This document shows, in pieces, positions 10,974 through 23,967 of a stretch of DNA of 64,000 bases; position 1 is the first letter of the stretch; every line of letters starts with the position of its first letter. This stretch comes from Delphinus delphis. Its lineage: Eukaryota; Chordata; Mammalia; Artiodactyla; Delphinidae. The position numbers and the translations under genes were made by a program. Below the pieces are notes generated by a model. The model made no database searches, was not told the DNA's origin, and saw only the letters and a list, made by a program, of their open reading frames with translations. The stretch lies in assembly GCF_949987515.2 (NCBI RefSeq), contig NC_082684.1:52836978-52900977 (forward strand). Reading direction: 5' to 3'.

Positions 10974-12998
10974 AAATGTTCCTTCAGTCACAGGATTAAT
11001 TTAACTTTTGTGAAAACTTTTAGAAAAACCAAGGAGTTCAGTCACTAAGAATATATGAGGAATTTGTGCAACATAGTTTTGCCCTAAATTCAAAATGGTA
11101 TGAGTCTCAGACACATGTGTGGGGATTGCACATGTTTTTGTGTGTATTTTCTGAAGATCTGCAGATGATTTTTCGGTAGAAGTAGACAGGCAGATAAGAA
11201 AAAAAAAAAAAACCTTAAATACTTTTAGTGTTGATATAGTTTCCAACAATGTCTACCACTAAATTTCATATTTTCTTTCATCTTCAAGTTAAATATAGGC
11301 ACATATTTCCCAGGGGTTATCTGGGCAAAGATAAATGCTAGGACACAAAACTAGAGAATGCACAGTTTTACTAGACTAAATTAGATCTGATTGAAAAAGA
11401 AAATCTATTTGTAAATCCTCAAGCATGGAATTTGCAGTGCCTATGAACTGTCTTTTCTCCGAAGGCAGAGCCTGGCTTGTCCTGATTTAGTAAGTAGAAA
11501 AACTCATCAAAAGATAAGTGTAGGTTCTGCTCCTGTTGTACCTTTTATTCCTCTCATTATTTTTGGAATAGCCAGTTTACAGTCATCTCTGCTGCTGGAA
11601 GCTATAGATGTATATGCTGATGGTGGTAGTGAGCTGTAGAAGAACTGCACTGTTAAGATTCTAGCAGTTCACATTAAAATAGATTAATTACCTACTTACA
11701 ATTTGTAAAACACTCTCTTGTTCTAGAAGAATAGAGTTTATGTATACTGTGGCTATAGGTAGAAGGGCATTAATCTGATTGAATAGTTATAATTCTGTGT
11801 AAGTAGGAGAAGGGAAGACTATATTTGCCAATGTAATGAAAATAATTTTTCAGTGATTTTTCCAACAGTAAGAAATAGATATGCAAGACCTACATATAAC
11901 AGGCAAAGCTCCCCTTGATACTTCCAGTACTCTCACATTTGCAATGGACCTAAGATATCTCAATCTAGCAAAGACCAATCAGTGGGAAGAGAGCCAGGTT
12001 CATTTTATGCAACTTTGTTCCATTATATTATGGATCAGCTCCAGCTGGAAAGATAAGGAAAAAATATGCCTAAATAATGAACACACACCTTTGGTTTTAC
12101 AAATGGACTAGTTATTAGCTGTGCTGGAAAAATATGAACAATTAGCACATGATACAATGAAAAGGAGTCCTACAGAAGAGGAAATGTGCCAAATTGTTGA
12201 GTATTAAAATCATGGACGACTACTTCCCTGCTACATGATTCATAAACTGTGGTTTCATAAACTAAGAATGCTTGTGCCCTGACAATGATTAAGAAAACTT
12301 TCTTCTTTTTTTTAAGTTTTCAGACCAAAATAAGTACTGATACACAGGATGTTTGTATGCCAAAAACTGCTGAAATCCTTCCTGTTATGATTACATTTTC
12401 CCATCTTTCAATTCAAGTCTTGACATGTTTGTTTCTTGATATTTTTATATTGCCAAGCATTGGGTGTCTTTATTTCATATGCTTTGCTACTGTGGAAATA
12501 CTAATTCCAGTGTATTTAATAATAATTTAAATAATGCCATTGTTTTATCCTGACTTAAGGGTGTATCTTAAATAGATCTTTTGTGAGTGAATTCCTGAAG
12601 AGAACTTTTGTTATGTTCCTTTTATGAAGTCCCGTTTCTCTTGTACCTACCATGGTGGGAAAGACATTGTGAGCACACATGTTAACTAACACTAGAGTAT
12701 AAGGATGTGCATTCCTTCATAATAGCACCAGTGTAACTTTGGAAATCAAGGTTTTCTATGTCTATATTGTTCCAGTAACAGCTTCATGGTAAAAAGAATT
12801 TGTCCTTTGCTCAGCATTTTGTTGTAGGAATATTATCTCAGTTAACAAGTTAGCAGCACATATAATTAGCGTTGATAAGAGGGAGTAACCGCTTCAGAAT
12901 ACTGCATGGAAATGAAGAGAATTACATGTAGCAAAGCGAGGTACATATAGGAGATGCTGGTATCTGGATATTGATAGAAAAGTCAGAGATTTACAGTT
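10974..12998. other. Non-coding stretch, no recognised element
   Basis: AT-rich single-copy-looking sequence. It holds a 15-nt A-run at about 11198-11212 and a few short frames without protein signature. No gene, splice-flanked exon or repeat family was recognised. Confidence 0.5.
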
Positions 12999-12999
12999 A

Positions 13000-13192
13000 T
13001 AGTTGACTCTTAAACAACTCAGAGAATTAATCTGAATATAATTTATAGTCAGCCCTCCATATCCGTGGTTCCTTTGCGTCCTTGCATTCAACCAACCATG
13101 GACGCTGTAGCACTGTAGTATTTGCTATTGAAAAATACCCGCGTATAAATCGACCTGAGCAGTTCAAACCTGCATTGTTCAAGGGTCAACTA
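13000..13192. mobile_element. Tigger-type (Tc1/mariner) MITE with TA duplication
   Basis: Terminal inverted repeats are visible: AGTTGACTCTTAAACAAC from 13001 against ATTGTTCAAGGGTCAACT ending at 13191, which pair with three mismatches. The element is flanked by TA at 13000-13001 and 13191-13192, the target duplication of the Tc1/mariner superfamily. Internal segments such as CAGCCCTCCATATCCGTGG and ATACCCGCGTATAAATCGAC match the short non-autonomous Tigger-related elements of mammals. It is 189 bp long with no transposase remnant. Confidence 0.85.
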
Positions 13193-14008
13193 CTTTAATC
13201 AGGTTTCCTGGTCAGTGGTCCTGTTTTCCTCTGTGCTCCTTCTGCTGTTTTGTTTCTCCCAAGTGAAGCTTGTTGAATAATTACTTAAATTTTGGAAAGA
13301 GCACCCAAAAGAGAACATTATAACTGATTCTTAATTAAAGTAATATTTACCAGAACAGTAATATACAAAATGAATTACTGTGAATTACATTGTATTTTTC
13401 TATTAATTTACACCAACTCCAGACATATTTGTCAGCAGTTGTGATTTATCTTGTTTCAGTACACTCTGACCTTGTAACTTTTTATAGCACTTCCAAATTT
13501 GCATACATCAGAAATTAATGGTAACAGATACTTCTTAGATAATCACGATTTGAAGAGAATGTTCTGATTAAGTAATTATAAAAGGAAAAATATTCTAACA
13601 ACACTAGTAATTTTACACTAATATCTTTATTTTGAAATTAGAATTTTAATATCCTGTTGTTTTAATTGGCGTATACCCTATTCATGGAATATAAAGTCAT
13701 TTTTAAACCCGTTATTAAATTGAAGCACAGGTAAATGCAATGAATTATCCAAAATCCCTCGCCAAGTCAATGAATAATAGTGAGTGACTTGTTTAACTGA
13801 ATCTCTGTATTGAAAGACTTGATATTGAGAATCTCAAGATTAGTCAAATCTTGTTTTTAATGAACAATTTTTAGGGTTGTTAAATTTATGAGACAAAAGT
13901 GACCTGTGAAAAAGATGATGCAAATTTCAAGCCTTCCATGTTACAGAGATTATATAATTAATTAAAGACGATATGCCAGTGTATTTAATTTCTAACTAAA
14001 ATGCAAAT
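13193..14008. other. AT-rich non-coding stretch
   Basis: No gene or repeat family was recognised between the Tigger MITE and the next SINE. Confidence 0.5.
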
Positions 14009-14242
14009 CAGTCTTCCTTTTTTTTTTTTTTTTTTTTGCGGTACGCGGGCCTCTCACTGTTGTGGCCTCTCCCGTTGCGGAGCACAGGCTCCAGATGCGC
14101 AGGATCAGCGGCCATGGCTCACGGGCCCAGCCGCTCCGCGGCATGTGGGATCCTCCCCGACCGGGGCACGAACCTCCCGGTCCCCTGCATCGGCAGGCGG
14201 ACTCTCAACCACTGCGCCACCAAGGGAAGCCCCAGTCTTCCT
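14009..14242 (-). mobile_element. Cetacean CHR-type SINE
   Basis: Minus-strand copy with its T-run (poly-A tail) at 14018-14037 and body at 14038-14232. The TSD CAGTCTTCCT is at 14009-14018 and 14233-14242. It is close to the other copies but has AAGGGAAGCC in place of the usual CAGGGAAGCC at the 5' end. All three plus-strand frames read through it, which produces false ORFs. Confidence 0.95.
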
Positions 14243-14813
14243 CTTAAAATTACTTACATAAATTTTCTATCTCCATTTTTCCAAAATTAAAGTTAAAGTT
14301 ATGTAAAAACTAAATAAGTTCTAAGGATATATTTGTTCTATTTGTGATACTAAAAATTCCTCTCAGCCATTCATTCATTTATTCATTTGGTTAAAAAATT
14401 TTTGGTCGAGTTATAAAATAATGGCAAACAAATTATGAACACATTTAGTAAATAAATACAAAAAGAATCCTAATTAGTAAATGTACCAAGTATGTGAAGA
14501 GACGATTTACAAAAAATGCAAATATCAAATAAACTTTGAAAAAATATGTAAGCACTGATTTTCAAAGAGAATAAAGGTAAAATTATAGTAAAGTAAGTTT
14601 TCAATCACCAAATTAACAAATGCTTAAAAAATGAAGTAACCCAGTGATTATGCAAGGACAACAAAATGGACATTTACATACACTGCCACTGAGAATGAAA
14701 ATTTATCTACCCTCTTTGTAAAGCATCCAGAAATGGGGATCTGAAACAATGATATTTTCTGTGTCTTTCTATTGAATGATCACCATCCTCCTTACATGTA
14801 CTGTAAGACTATT
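14243..14813. other. AT-rich non-coding stretch
   Basis: No gene was recognised. It includes a short CATT-repeat-like tract at about 14368-14390 (TTCATTCATTTATTCATTTGG). Confidence 0.5.
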
Positions 14814-15018
14814 AAAAATCTATGTTAGGGTCTTCCCTGGTGGCGCAGTGGTTGAGAGTCCGCGTGCCGATGCAGGAGACACGGGTTCGTGCCCTAGTCC
14901 GGGAAGATCCCACATGCCGCGGAGTGGCTGGGCCCATGAGCCATGACCGTTGAGCCTGCGCGTCCGGAGCCTGTGCTCCGCAAGGGGAGAGGCCACAACA
15001 GTGAGAGGCCTGCGTACC

Positions 15019-15052
<34 letters not shown>

Positions 15053-15058
15053 ACATTA
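14814..15058 (+). mobile_element. Cetacean CHR-type SINE
   Basis: The body starts at 14828 (GGGTCTTCCCTGGTGGCGCAG, with one change in the usual GGGCTTCCC) and ends in a long A-run at 15021-15049. The imperfect TSD is AAAAATCTATGTTA (14814-14827) against AAAAATCTACATTA (15045-15058). The 29-nt uninterrupted tail suggests a young insertion. Confidence 0.95.
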
Positions 15059-16584
15059 ATCATTTAATCATCACAAATGCCATTCCACGATAGTAGGGAT
15101 AGTAGTTCTTTTTCCATTTTGGAGATTTAAACAATGAGACTATGAGAAGTAGATAAAATTTCTCAAAACCATGAAGACGGTAAATAGGGGATATATAATT
15201 TGAAAATAGGATTGTCTGACTCCAGACTTGGTTGATTTGATTTGCCAGGCAATTATCTGTGGAGGATTTATAGATAAAGGCAAAACAACATGGTATCTAG
15301 TTTAACATAGCAATATTGCCAAATGTTTTTCTAAAGGTTTTGTTCTGGATTCTCTGAGGGAATGTAGCTTTGGCCATCAGCTACAGTTTCAAAACAGTAA
15401 GATAATCACCAGACTATGGTCATTATGGAGTGAGTTTCAGAAAAACTAAGTTTATGTAACACCCATTTCACAGATTTATATAAAACTCAATTATGTATGG
15501 TACACAGTGATCTGTATCTATACCTTTCTCTTGAATGGCTACTTGGTGCCTTCTTTCCAGAGCCTTGCAGATTATATTTAAAATTTTTAAATTATGAGTT
15601 CCATTGGATATATCATATGTATTGGTAATAACAAAAAGAACCAATAATTTAAGTGTTATTATTAATAATCTATGGGATAGGAAAATATTCCAAGGTGGCA
15701 TGTTAAAAATATTTGAGAGTTACTTTTTGAGATATATAATTAAATAACCAGATATTTAAAATCGATTTTAGATGATTTTAATATATCAGAGTTCCAGACA
15801 CATTTTAATGTAAAAATATTTTATATATCTATTAAAATCTTTCTGAGATGGAGAAATAATTGAATGTCATAAGTCTTCTATATTTGGTTTCCCATTACCT
15901 GAAAACATGGAGGTATTTATATTAAATATTTCATAGATAGTTTAAAATGTCGAATTAACAAATGTAACTAAGTCACATTTATGAGAACTATCACTATATT
16001 ACCTTGATTCTGGTGATAAAATATTAAAAGTGATACAGTAGTTTCAAAATTTGCATGAAGAATATAAAAAGCAATTAAAAGGTAAATGTCTGCAGTTTTA
16101 GAGAACATGAGAAAGTGAAACACAGTTTCTCTAGATTCTTGTAAAGTAAGTATTCAAGTTTTGGGTTTGATTCTTGTAAGATATAGCTGACTCACCTTGA
16201 ATCATGAACTAAAAGACTGTTTGCATTGCTTACGTCTAGTATCATGAAGATAATAATTTTATTATTGCTAATATGATTCAGTAGGGTCTTGGATGTAGTT
16301 CAGAATTTTTTTTTTAAGTTTCCTGTATGTTTTCAATAAATTTACTTATAGAAAAAGTTATATTCAATTCTTATTAAAAATAAGCTCAGACAACATGGTC
16401 TGAAATTGACCGTATTTTAACTTAACTATAGGGATGACAAATCACTTAGAAGCTAACCTTTTTTGAATGACTGAACCCAGCCAGCCATAAATGATCTTTC
16501 CTTCCATCGAAGTACCAAAAATTTTCTCTGAATCTCTTTTACCATTTCTGTCCTGAATCATAATTTTGGACATATTTATCATGA
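15059..16584. other. AT-rich non-coding stretch
   Basis: No gene or recognisable repeat was found. A 77-codon minus-strand frame at 15468-15701 shows no domain signature and lies in AT-rich sequence, so it is not called. Confidence 0.5.
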
Positions 16585-16665
16585 CTATTCATATTGTAAG
16601 CTCATTGAGAGCATATCTCTGTCTGATTAATGTTTATATTGTCTGAAGAACCAAGCTTGAACCCA
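16585..16665 (+). mobile_element. Possible L2 LINE 3'-end relic
   Basis: The segment ATTGTAAGCTCATTGAGAGC followed by a 'tctgtctgattaatgtttatattgtctg' type run resembles the L2 3' end (GTAAGCTCCATGAGGGCAGG...). It is short, diverged and abuts an ERV LTR. Confidence 0.45.
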
Positions 16666-16667
16666 GA

Positions 16668-17432
16668 AGTTAATGTGTCAGTCCTACAAGACTGCCACCC
16701 ACATCAGATGCCATTTGAAAGTCCAGGTTGTTACCTGTACTTCTGACCTACTGGCTGTAAATCAGAGATTCCCGTGACCTCCTTGAGTTCAATTAATTTG
16801 ATAGAGTGGCTCACAGAACTCAAAGGAACATTTTCTTATTGGATTACTGGTTTATCATAAAAGGGTGTAACTCAGGAACAGCAAGATTGAAGATATGCAT
16901 AAGGGAAAAGGACGTGGGGGGGGTGGGATGCAGAGTTTCCATGCTCCCTCTGGGTGTGCCATTCTCTCTGAATCTCCATGTGTTCACCAACCTGGAAGCT
17001 CTCCAAACCATGTCCCTTTGGGGTTTTATGGAGGTTTTATTACATAGGCATAATTGATTAAATCATTGCCCATTGGTGATTGATTCAATCTCCAGCCCCT
17101 CTCTCCTACCTGGAAATCAGGCACTCTCAGTCTCACCCTTCTGTTCATGTTTTGTTCCCCTGGCAACCAACACCCATCCTTAGATGCTTTCCTAAAGTTA
17201 CCTCATTAATATAAACCTGGTTATGATGGAAAAGGTCTTGTTATGAATAACAAGACACCCACTTCATCTTTATGACTCTGAAGCTATTTCAAGAACTTAA
17301 GACCAGAGACCAAATATTCTAAGAAAAAAAGTTCTCATTGTTCTTATTGCTCAGGAAATTCCAAGGGTTTTAGAAATTGTGAGCCAGGAACCGTGGACAA
17401 AGACCAAATATATATTTCTTACAAATAACAAT
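16668..17432 (-). mobile_element. Decayed ERV solo LTR (ERVL-like; family uncertain)
   Basis: Read on the minus strand, it opens near 17432 with an AAGAAATATATATTTGG motif. It continues through a GGTTCCTGGCTCACAATTTC block, a TATA-like CCATAAAACCCC (17033-17022), a decayed polyadenylation signal GATAAA (16856-16851) and a TTGAGTTCTGTGAGCC block, ending near 16668. This order matches an abundant mammalian ERV LTR. No internal proviral region adjoins it, so it is a solo LTR. It contains a G-run at 16917-16924. The family name should come from a repeat search. Confidence 0.65.
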
Positions 17433-19300
17433 ATTGCATAGATAGAGATTTTATACAATCTTTTAAATAGATGAGTGAATGAAGATATGATCTCCTTCTG
17501 GTCATCTCTGTTCTGGCTTTGAGACCAGAAACCATAGCAAATTTGATTGGCATCTTGGGTTCATTACAATAAAATCAACATTATTAATATATTAATACTG
17601 GGAAATTAAAGATTAAATGAAAGAAATAAGCATGCAATTACTTGGACTCACTTGGGGGTTCTTGGCATGAGGAAGCATTGGAAGGAAAGAGGAATTTGTA
17701 TTTGTGGTTCCTGGTTCAAAGAGAACAAATGTTCCTGAATGATCACAGATTGCTGGAGACTTTGTAGACAAACATACATACTTGCTGGTCAAACCCAGCT
17801 TCTAAACGATGTCATTGCCATAAATAGAAGAACAATTTATTTGTTTATTGAAAAATGGATATTACCAGGAATGTTTGAAAATACTACCATGATTCTCTGG
17901 TCAGATGTGGTAACTTTTGTTAGAGAATTTTTTTAAGAGAGACTACTGTATACTTTGAAAATTAATAATAGCTTTAATATCATTCTCTTTAAATCAGACT
18001 TGTTACATAGCAACTAAGGTATACACATAAAATAATAATTGTCCAACAGATATTTATCATCCTGGTAGTATTCCTGGGGTTCTCCCAGGAATCACTGTTA
18101 ACCATGGCTATACATCCAGGTTACCAGATCAACTTAAAACAAAAACAACTACAGCTTTTTAGACCCCCATTCTGGTCACCCTATTAGTCATCATTAGGTC
18201 TGCTTATTTAGGCTAATCAGCAAGTCTCTTGCTTATGCAGAGATTCTGGGAGATGAAGTGCTAGTCTCTCCATCCTGTAAGCATCCTTATTCTTCATGAT
18301 TGATACATTGGTGCCCTTTTGCACTTAGCTTCATGTAGGGGAGAGTTCCTCTCTACCTTTCTTGCCAGAGGGGAAAGGGCATCTTTCTCACTGTGAATTC
18401 TGCATTCCTCACAAGACCTTCGAAGAAACTCTGGGGAGCAGTTGATGGGTTGGTGTTTGGTGGTAGTAGGGCCGGCTGTGCCTTACTCAGTAAACTCTGT
18501 GTGGCATTTGGTCCTGACTCTTTGAGTTCTTGCACATCTCTTCAGAATGCAGGCTAGTTAATGAATTTCATTTTCAGCAATGGACCTTAGCTATAATTCT
18601 CAGATAACAGAAAGAATTCCACTCAACATCCTGCTATAATTATTTTCTAAAGATCAACTTATCTTTAGAAAGTGATTACATTTGTTTAGCTACCCATGTA
18701 TCTATAAATCTACCTATTGTCAGAATACCAAGGGCCAGTTCTCCTACTTCTTCAACAGACAAATAAAACACAGGTAATGAATAGTTTCTGAAATGAAAGG
18801 ACTTTTAACAGGATTCTTGTCACAGATCCTGTGAAACATTTTTCTCACACAGTGCATATATACAGCTTGTCTCTAGAAGTGATACCTGCACTGGTCCTAA
18901 CCATCTAATTCCTATAAGAAGGGGAACCATTCTGTCAGAACAGGGCCTGATCATAGGACCCTTGGAGGGGATTCTCCTGAGCCCACCATAACAAAGTGAT
19001 CATTTTGCTTATTACATCTAATCTAATATTCTTCCTTATCACTTCATTCATGTTTTTAGATTTTCAAGGTTTTCTCCTTTGTAAATTCTTATTCCATATT
19101 TCCCTTTGGTTAAAATTCTACAATTTAATACTTTCAGTGTTGCTTCCAATATAGCTTTTTTAGCATCTCTTTTTCATTCCCACAAATATGTATAACATTG
19201 GAAAGTGAGATTCAGCAATTGTTAAGTTAATGTGATCTGCGTAGAGGAGACAAACTACACTATCTGATTTGGTTTCAAAATGAGTCTTCATTTAGTCCTC
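17433..19300. other. Non-coding stretch, no recognised element
   Basis: Mixed sequence without a protein-like frame. The part from about 18180 to 18990 is less AT-rich than its surroundings and could be a further old LTR or LINE fragment, but I could not match it to a family. Confidence 0.45.
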
Positions 19301-19585
19301 AAAGATGTATTATATGGGGCTTCCCTGGTGGCGCAGTGGTTGAGAGTCCGCCTGCCGATGCAGGGGACACAGGTTCGTGCCCCGGTCCGGGAAGATCCCA
19401 CATGGTGCAGAGCGGCTGGGCCCGTGAGCCGTGGCCACTGAGCCTGAGTGTCCGGAGCCTGTGCTCCGCAAAGGGAGAGGCCACAACAGTGAGAGGCCCA
19501 CGTACCACAAAAAAAAATAAAAAAATTAAAAAAATTAAAAAAATAAAAATAATTTTAAAAAATTAAAAAAAGATGTATTTATATG
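19301..19585 (+). mobile_element. Cetacean CHR-type SINE with expanded A-rich tail
   Basis: The body starts at 19317 (GGGCTTCCCTGGTGGCGCAG) and ends at about 19507. The tail has grown into a 60-nt A-rich microsatellite of TAAAAAA/TTAAAAAA-like units up to about 19568. The TSD is AAAGATGTATTATATG (19301-19316) against AAAGATGTATTTATATG (19569-19585), differing by one inserted T. Confidence 0.95.
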
Positions 19586-22449
19586 ATGCTGTCCATCACC
19601 AGTTATCGGAGAACAGCTTATTTTCTTGAAATGTATTCAGAATAAAATTATTTTTCACAACTTTTTCATTTCTTTAGCTTCTAATAGTATTTGCTTTAAA
19701 TGAAATGTTTTCAAATTACTGAAGATGATTCCTCTATATATGCTCACTATCGTTAGGGTAGTCAGTAGGGTTCAACTTTTCTCCAAGTAGGAAAGTGATT
19801 TTGTTTAAATAACAGCAACCAACAGAAAACTAAAATTCAAAAACATTTCATATGCGCTAACCCCAAGAGTGGCAATTTCTACACAGTTTATGAGCAAAAA
19901 GGCTCACTAGTCTCATTGTTGTAGGCCTTTGTTTGGGGAATAGATTTTATCCTGGTGTTGACAATATCATCTCTCATTAAAGCAGCCATCACTGTCACAT
20001 TTTCATTTTCCAAATTAAAAGTAGGTGCACATAGTCATTCTTTGTTAGAATCCCTTTAGAAAACAGCCTGCCACAAAAGAGTGTAAGAGTGTGAAAACTG
20101 CTGAGTACTTTCTGATCTTGAAAGTTGAATAGTTTTCAGAAAGTAACCCACTGAGTTGTAAAGGAATGCTGAGGATTAGCTTGAGCTATGTAAGAAAGAA
20201 AAACCTATCCCATGGAGAAAAAGAGAGCTGGAGACATATTGAAACTTGATAAGATGTGGAGAGTACCAAGTGCTACCCAGCTCTTTCATTGAGCATTTAT
20301 ATGACTTTGGCAGTATTCCATTTGCTGCCTCAGTTTTCCCTTTATAAGGAGGAGATGGTAGCTGTTCTGAATGCTTACAGAATTTTTAGTGTATAAATGG
20401 CATTAAAAAACTTGAAAATTTAACAATTATCTTATGCAAATTTTAAATATGTAAAATGCTGTTTGGATTATCAGTGTTGTTTATCTCTCTTGTTCTGATG
20501 GTTTAGGCATTTCATAGACCACTGTTACCTTCACCAAATAGATGGGAGCAGAGTTAAAATGTTAACCAAAAAGGTAGCATTTAGGAAATGTCTTGTCTGT
20601 TCTTGTCAACAGTTAATTAGCTGTCAGTTCTTCGGGTAAGATGTTCAAGGATGAAGCATAAACTGAAAGGCTTGTTCAATTTAGTAAATAGATGAATCCT
20701 TAAAGATACACCAAGAAAAAATTATCATGAATTCAATATTAAAACATTATTTAATGAACTCCATTTATAAATTTGGAAAGAAAAACATTTAAAAATGTGA
20801 TTTAGTTTTCTAAATGCTAGTTCTTGTTAAGGTTATAGTCCTAAATTTTTTTAGCTGTCACGGAAATGCTAGTTTCTCTTTAACCATTTGTAGTTTTAAA
20901 TCCCATCCGTCCTCAAAATCATTATAGCATAACAAGGAACTTCAATAGTCTGTATCTCTAGATATAATTTTAGCTAAACCTACATCAGAATAATTACCAA
21001 GAACCACATTTCCTAATTAGATTGTGTGATCACTTACCAGATCATAACTTTGTCCTATGCTTTATATGAGGGACACCTCTTATTAGCTAAGAGGAGATAC
21101 TACAGTCAGTTGTCCATTTCAGCTGATTATGATGTGTGTTTCTCATGGCAATTTTTTTCTTTAGTTTTCCTAGTCAACTTGTGTTGTGCAGAAGTGGATT
21201 CATAATCATCCTTTATTAATTATGTACTTTCAGTACTGTTCCATGCATTTATTTATTGTTTACTAACTTTCTTATTTGCTTATAAATCTCTAATAATCAC
21301 TCACTAACCATACTGAAAATGAAAACTGGCACCTTGACCATGACCTGCTTTTAGTTATGTGCTTCTCCCTCATCTCATTCCTTTTCTGTGTTCATTTTTC
21401 TCATTCTTTTTCATGTAGTTTTAATTCACTAATATATATGCCTTAAAACTCTTTTATGTTAATTGCTTTAACCTTATAAAAGGAGTGGCATGTTTTTTCA
21501 TGATGCATTGTTAGAAAGTCTTTAAATCAGTCACAAAGCACACATGTAAAGTAGTAGAACTATAGGAGGCAAAATATTAAGAGCATAATGATTTCCTTGA
21601 ATTTGATCTATGAACAAAATGCACAGGCCAGTTGCTTCATTGGGAGGGGGAACTAGTCAGCTTATTTCTCTTGCTTTGCAAAAGTTGGCTTTGTAGAGAG
21701 ATTTACTTACTGAAGTTTTGAAGTTTAAAGGGTTCTATTCCTTCTCTGGCCTAAGTACATTCTGTCTTGGTTTGAAATCTCACATGTCAGCCCATACACC
21801 TGACTGACGAAACAGCTCATAGGGTGACTGGATTCTCTAAAATATCCATTTATACTTAGAATGCACAAAGATGTAACCAGGGTAGAGAATGAGTGGCCTG
21901 GAGCAGGGAGAGAGCCCAGAGAGCCCCCAGGGCTCTGTAGAATTAAATTATTCCTACAAGGTGATAGAAGACAGCCTGATTCAAACAGACATTCCTAACT
22001 GACCAATAATTTTACTTTCTTGTTGTAACAATGCTCCATGGATAAGAAAGTCCTTGCGTGATATATGAAAATACGTGATCATTTAAAATCTAATTCAGTT
22101 TTCAAAATATAGTGCAAATTAGACTTTTATAATGGACATTTTTGAGGTATTGCCAAAACTGAGTGAAAGAGGAAATCTTGGAAATGCTAGGAAGACAGGT
22201 TAATTATCAATCAATCCAGATTTATGAAACAGAAAGTGAAGGGTTACATTTTCTATTTATGGTACAGCTTCCAAATTTAGAAATAAGCTACCAAATAAAT
22301 TTTAAAAGTGACAGTAAGCAATATTGGGCTCAAATAATTATCTGATATTCTTTTCCATTCTTCTATTCTGTGAAGAGGGCATTTAGAAGACATAATAATG
22401 GAGCCAAAGTGCTAGAAACATGTGAATATGAACAGCCATGAAGAGATAA
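19586..22449. other. AT-rich non-coding stretch
   Basis: Nearly 2.9 kb without a recognised gene, RNA gene or young transposon. Only short frames occur, none with a protein signature. Confidence 0.5.
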
Positions 22450-22615
22450 TAAAAGTTCTCATTTACTGTGAGCCTTCTCCATACTACACTCTTTCACTTA
22501 TCTTATTTCATTCATTGTAAACCCATACAACTCTGTCGATTATGTTTTATAATTTTGTTTCATGGATGAAGAAACTAAGGCTCAGAAATATTTAGTAACC
22601 TACTGAAGGTGTAAG
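22450..22615 (+). mobile_element. MIR SINE relic
   Basis: The region shows the MIR core order: a TTCTCATTTACTGTGAGCC start, then CTTATTTCATTCATTGTAAACCC, then TTTCATGGATGAAGAAACTAAGGCTCAGA. It is an old, diverged tRNA-derived mammalian SINE. Confidence 0.75.
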
Positions 22616-23249
22616 TTTTGATAATGTACTGCCCATATTCCTTGTTATGGAAAAATGCTAAATCTCCTTAAAGTGATCTACTGTATTTGTTTTGGGATCT
22701 GTTGCTGTACATGAACATCTGTCAGGGAGATTGAATAAGGCAGTGTTGCATAAGGCACTTACATTCTTTATTTTGAATAGGGTCTGTGGTACTGTTAGCT
22801 TTCTCAAGGTTTGGCTTAGGAAGAGATGAGTGAGAAGAAATTAGCAATCATTCAAACTGAGCAGTTATTTTTCATAGCATATTGTAAGTGTAAAGACTTT
22901 TGTGTTTCTAATGTTGTGAATTGATGATGAATGCATAAACCTTCTCAAACACATTTACACATAAGAGTAATAAAGGAAAAAAAAATTCAGTGCTAATTTG
23001 ACATCCACATGTCAATTTGAAGAGCTATTTTGGACTGTGGAAAGCTCCATAATGTTAACACCAAGCAGGGGAACAAAATGAATGGTTAGTGTTGCATCTA
23101 TTGGCAATTTGAAGAAAACTTTGTTATCAAACCCTCCTTGAAATGAACAAACATCTCTGCAAGTTTTGGACAAATCTGTCATAAAGCATTAATATATGAA
23201 TTATGTTTTTTTCTAATTAACCAGGTACCATTAAAAGCTGCTCTGTTTG

Positions 23250-23372
23250 GGACTTCCCTGGTGGTCCAGTGGTTAAGGCTCTGCACTTCCACTGCAGGGC
23301 ACACGGGTTCAATCCCTGATCGGGGAACTAAGATCCCACCTGCTAAGCGGTGCAGCTGGGAGTGGGGGAAGC
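23250..23372 (+). mobile_element. Older CHR-type SINE (5' tRNA-like part)
   Basis: GGGACTTCCCTGGTGGTCCAG opens the element, followed by TTAAGGCTCTGCACTTCC and GGGGAACTAAGATCCCACC. A canonical-looking B box, GGTTCAATCCC, is at 23306-23316, closer to a tRNA than the B box of the younger copies. This form is shared more widely among cetartiodactyls than the GGCGCAG type. The 3' end is degraded and lacks a clear poly-A tail and TSD. Confidence 0.85.
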
Positions 23373-23738
23373 TGCTCTATTTGATAGACTTAAATGTTGT
23401 ACTTTACTTTGCAACCATATGAAATATTCCCCTATAATTGTATGAAACTGTATAAATTATATGAAATATGAAAACTTAAAACCAACATTCACTGTGTTTT
23501 TGAAAATAAATTCTTTGGAAATATATAAATATTTATTTATTTATAATTCCTGGTCCATAATTTCTGTATAATAATTATGATATGGCTTGATATTTCAGCT
23601 TGTTTTTTAGCAAAGCTGAAATTTTGTTAAAAGCAATAGATAACTCAAAAACTATTGTAAAGCAGTAAATCTATGTAGCCATATAGTCTCCATTTGGAGT
23701 TTTCTCCCCCTCAATTCTCCTTGAATTTCTTTTATTAA

Positions 23739-23967
23739 AATAATTAGACTTGGGCTTCCCTGGTGGCACAGTGGTTGAGAGTCCGCCTGCCGATGCAGGG
23801 GACATGGGTTCGTGCCCCCGTCCGGGAAGATCCCACATGCCGCGGAGCGGCTGGGCCCGTGAGCCATGGCCGCTGAGCCTGCGTGTCCGGAGCCTGTGCT
23901 CTGCAACGGGAGAGGCCACAGCAGTGAGAGGCTCACGTACCGCAAATAATAATAATAATAATTAGAC
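23739..23967 (+). mobile_element. Cetacean CHR-type SINE with (AAT)n tail
   Basis: The body starts at about 23751 (TGGGCTTCCCTGGTGGCACAG) and runs to 23944. The tail is a short AAT repeat (23945-23959) rather than poly-A. The TSD AATAATTAGAC is at 23739-23749 and 23957-23967. The AAT tail may have been seeded by the target sequence, which itself begins AATAATTAG. Confidence 0.95.
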
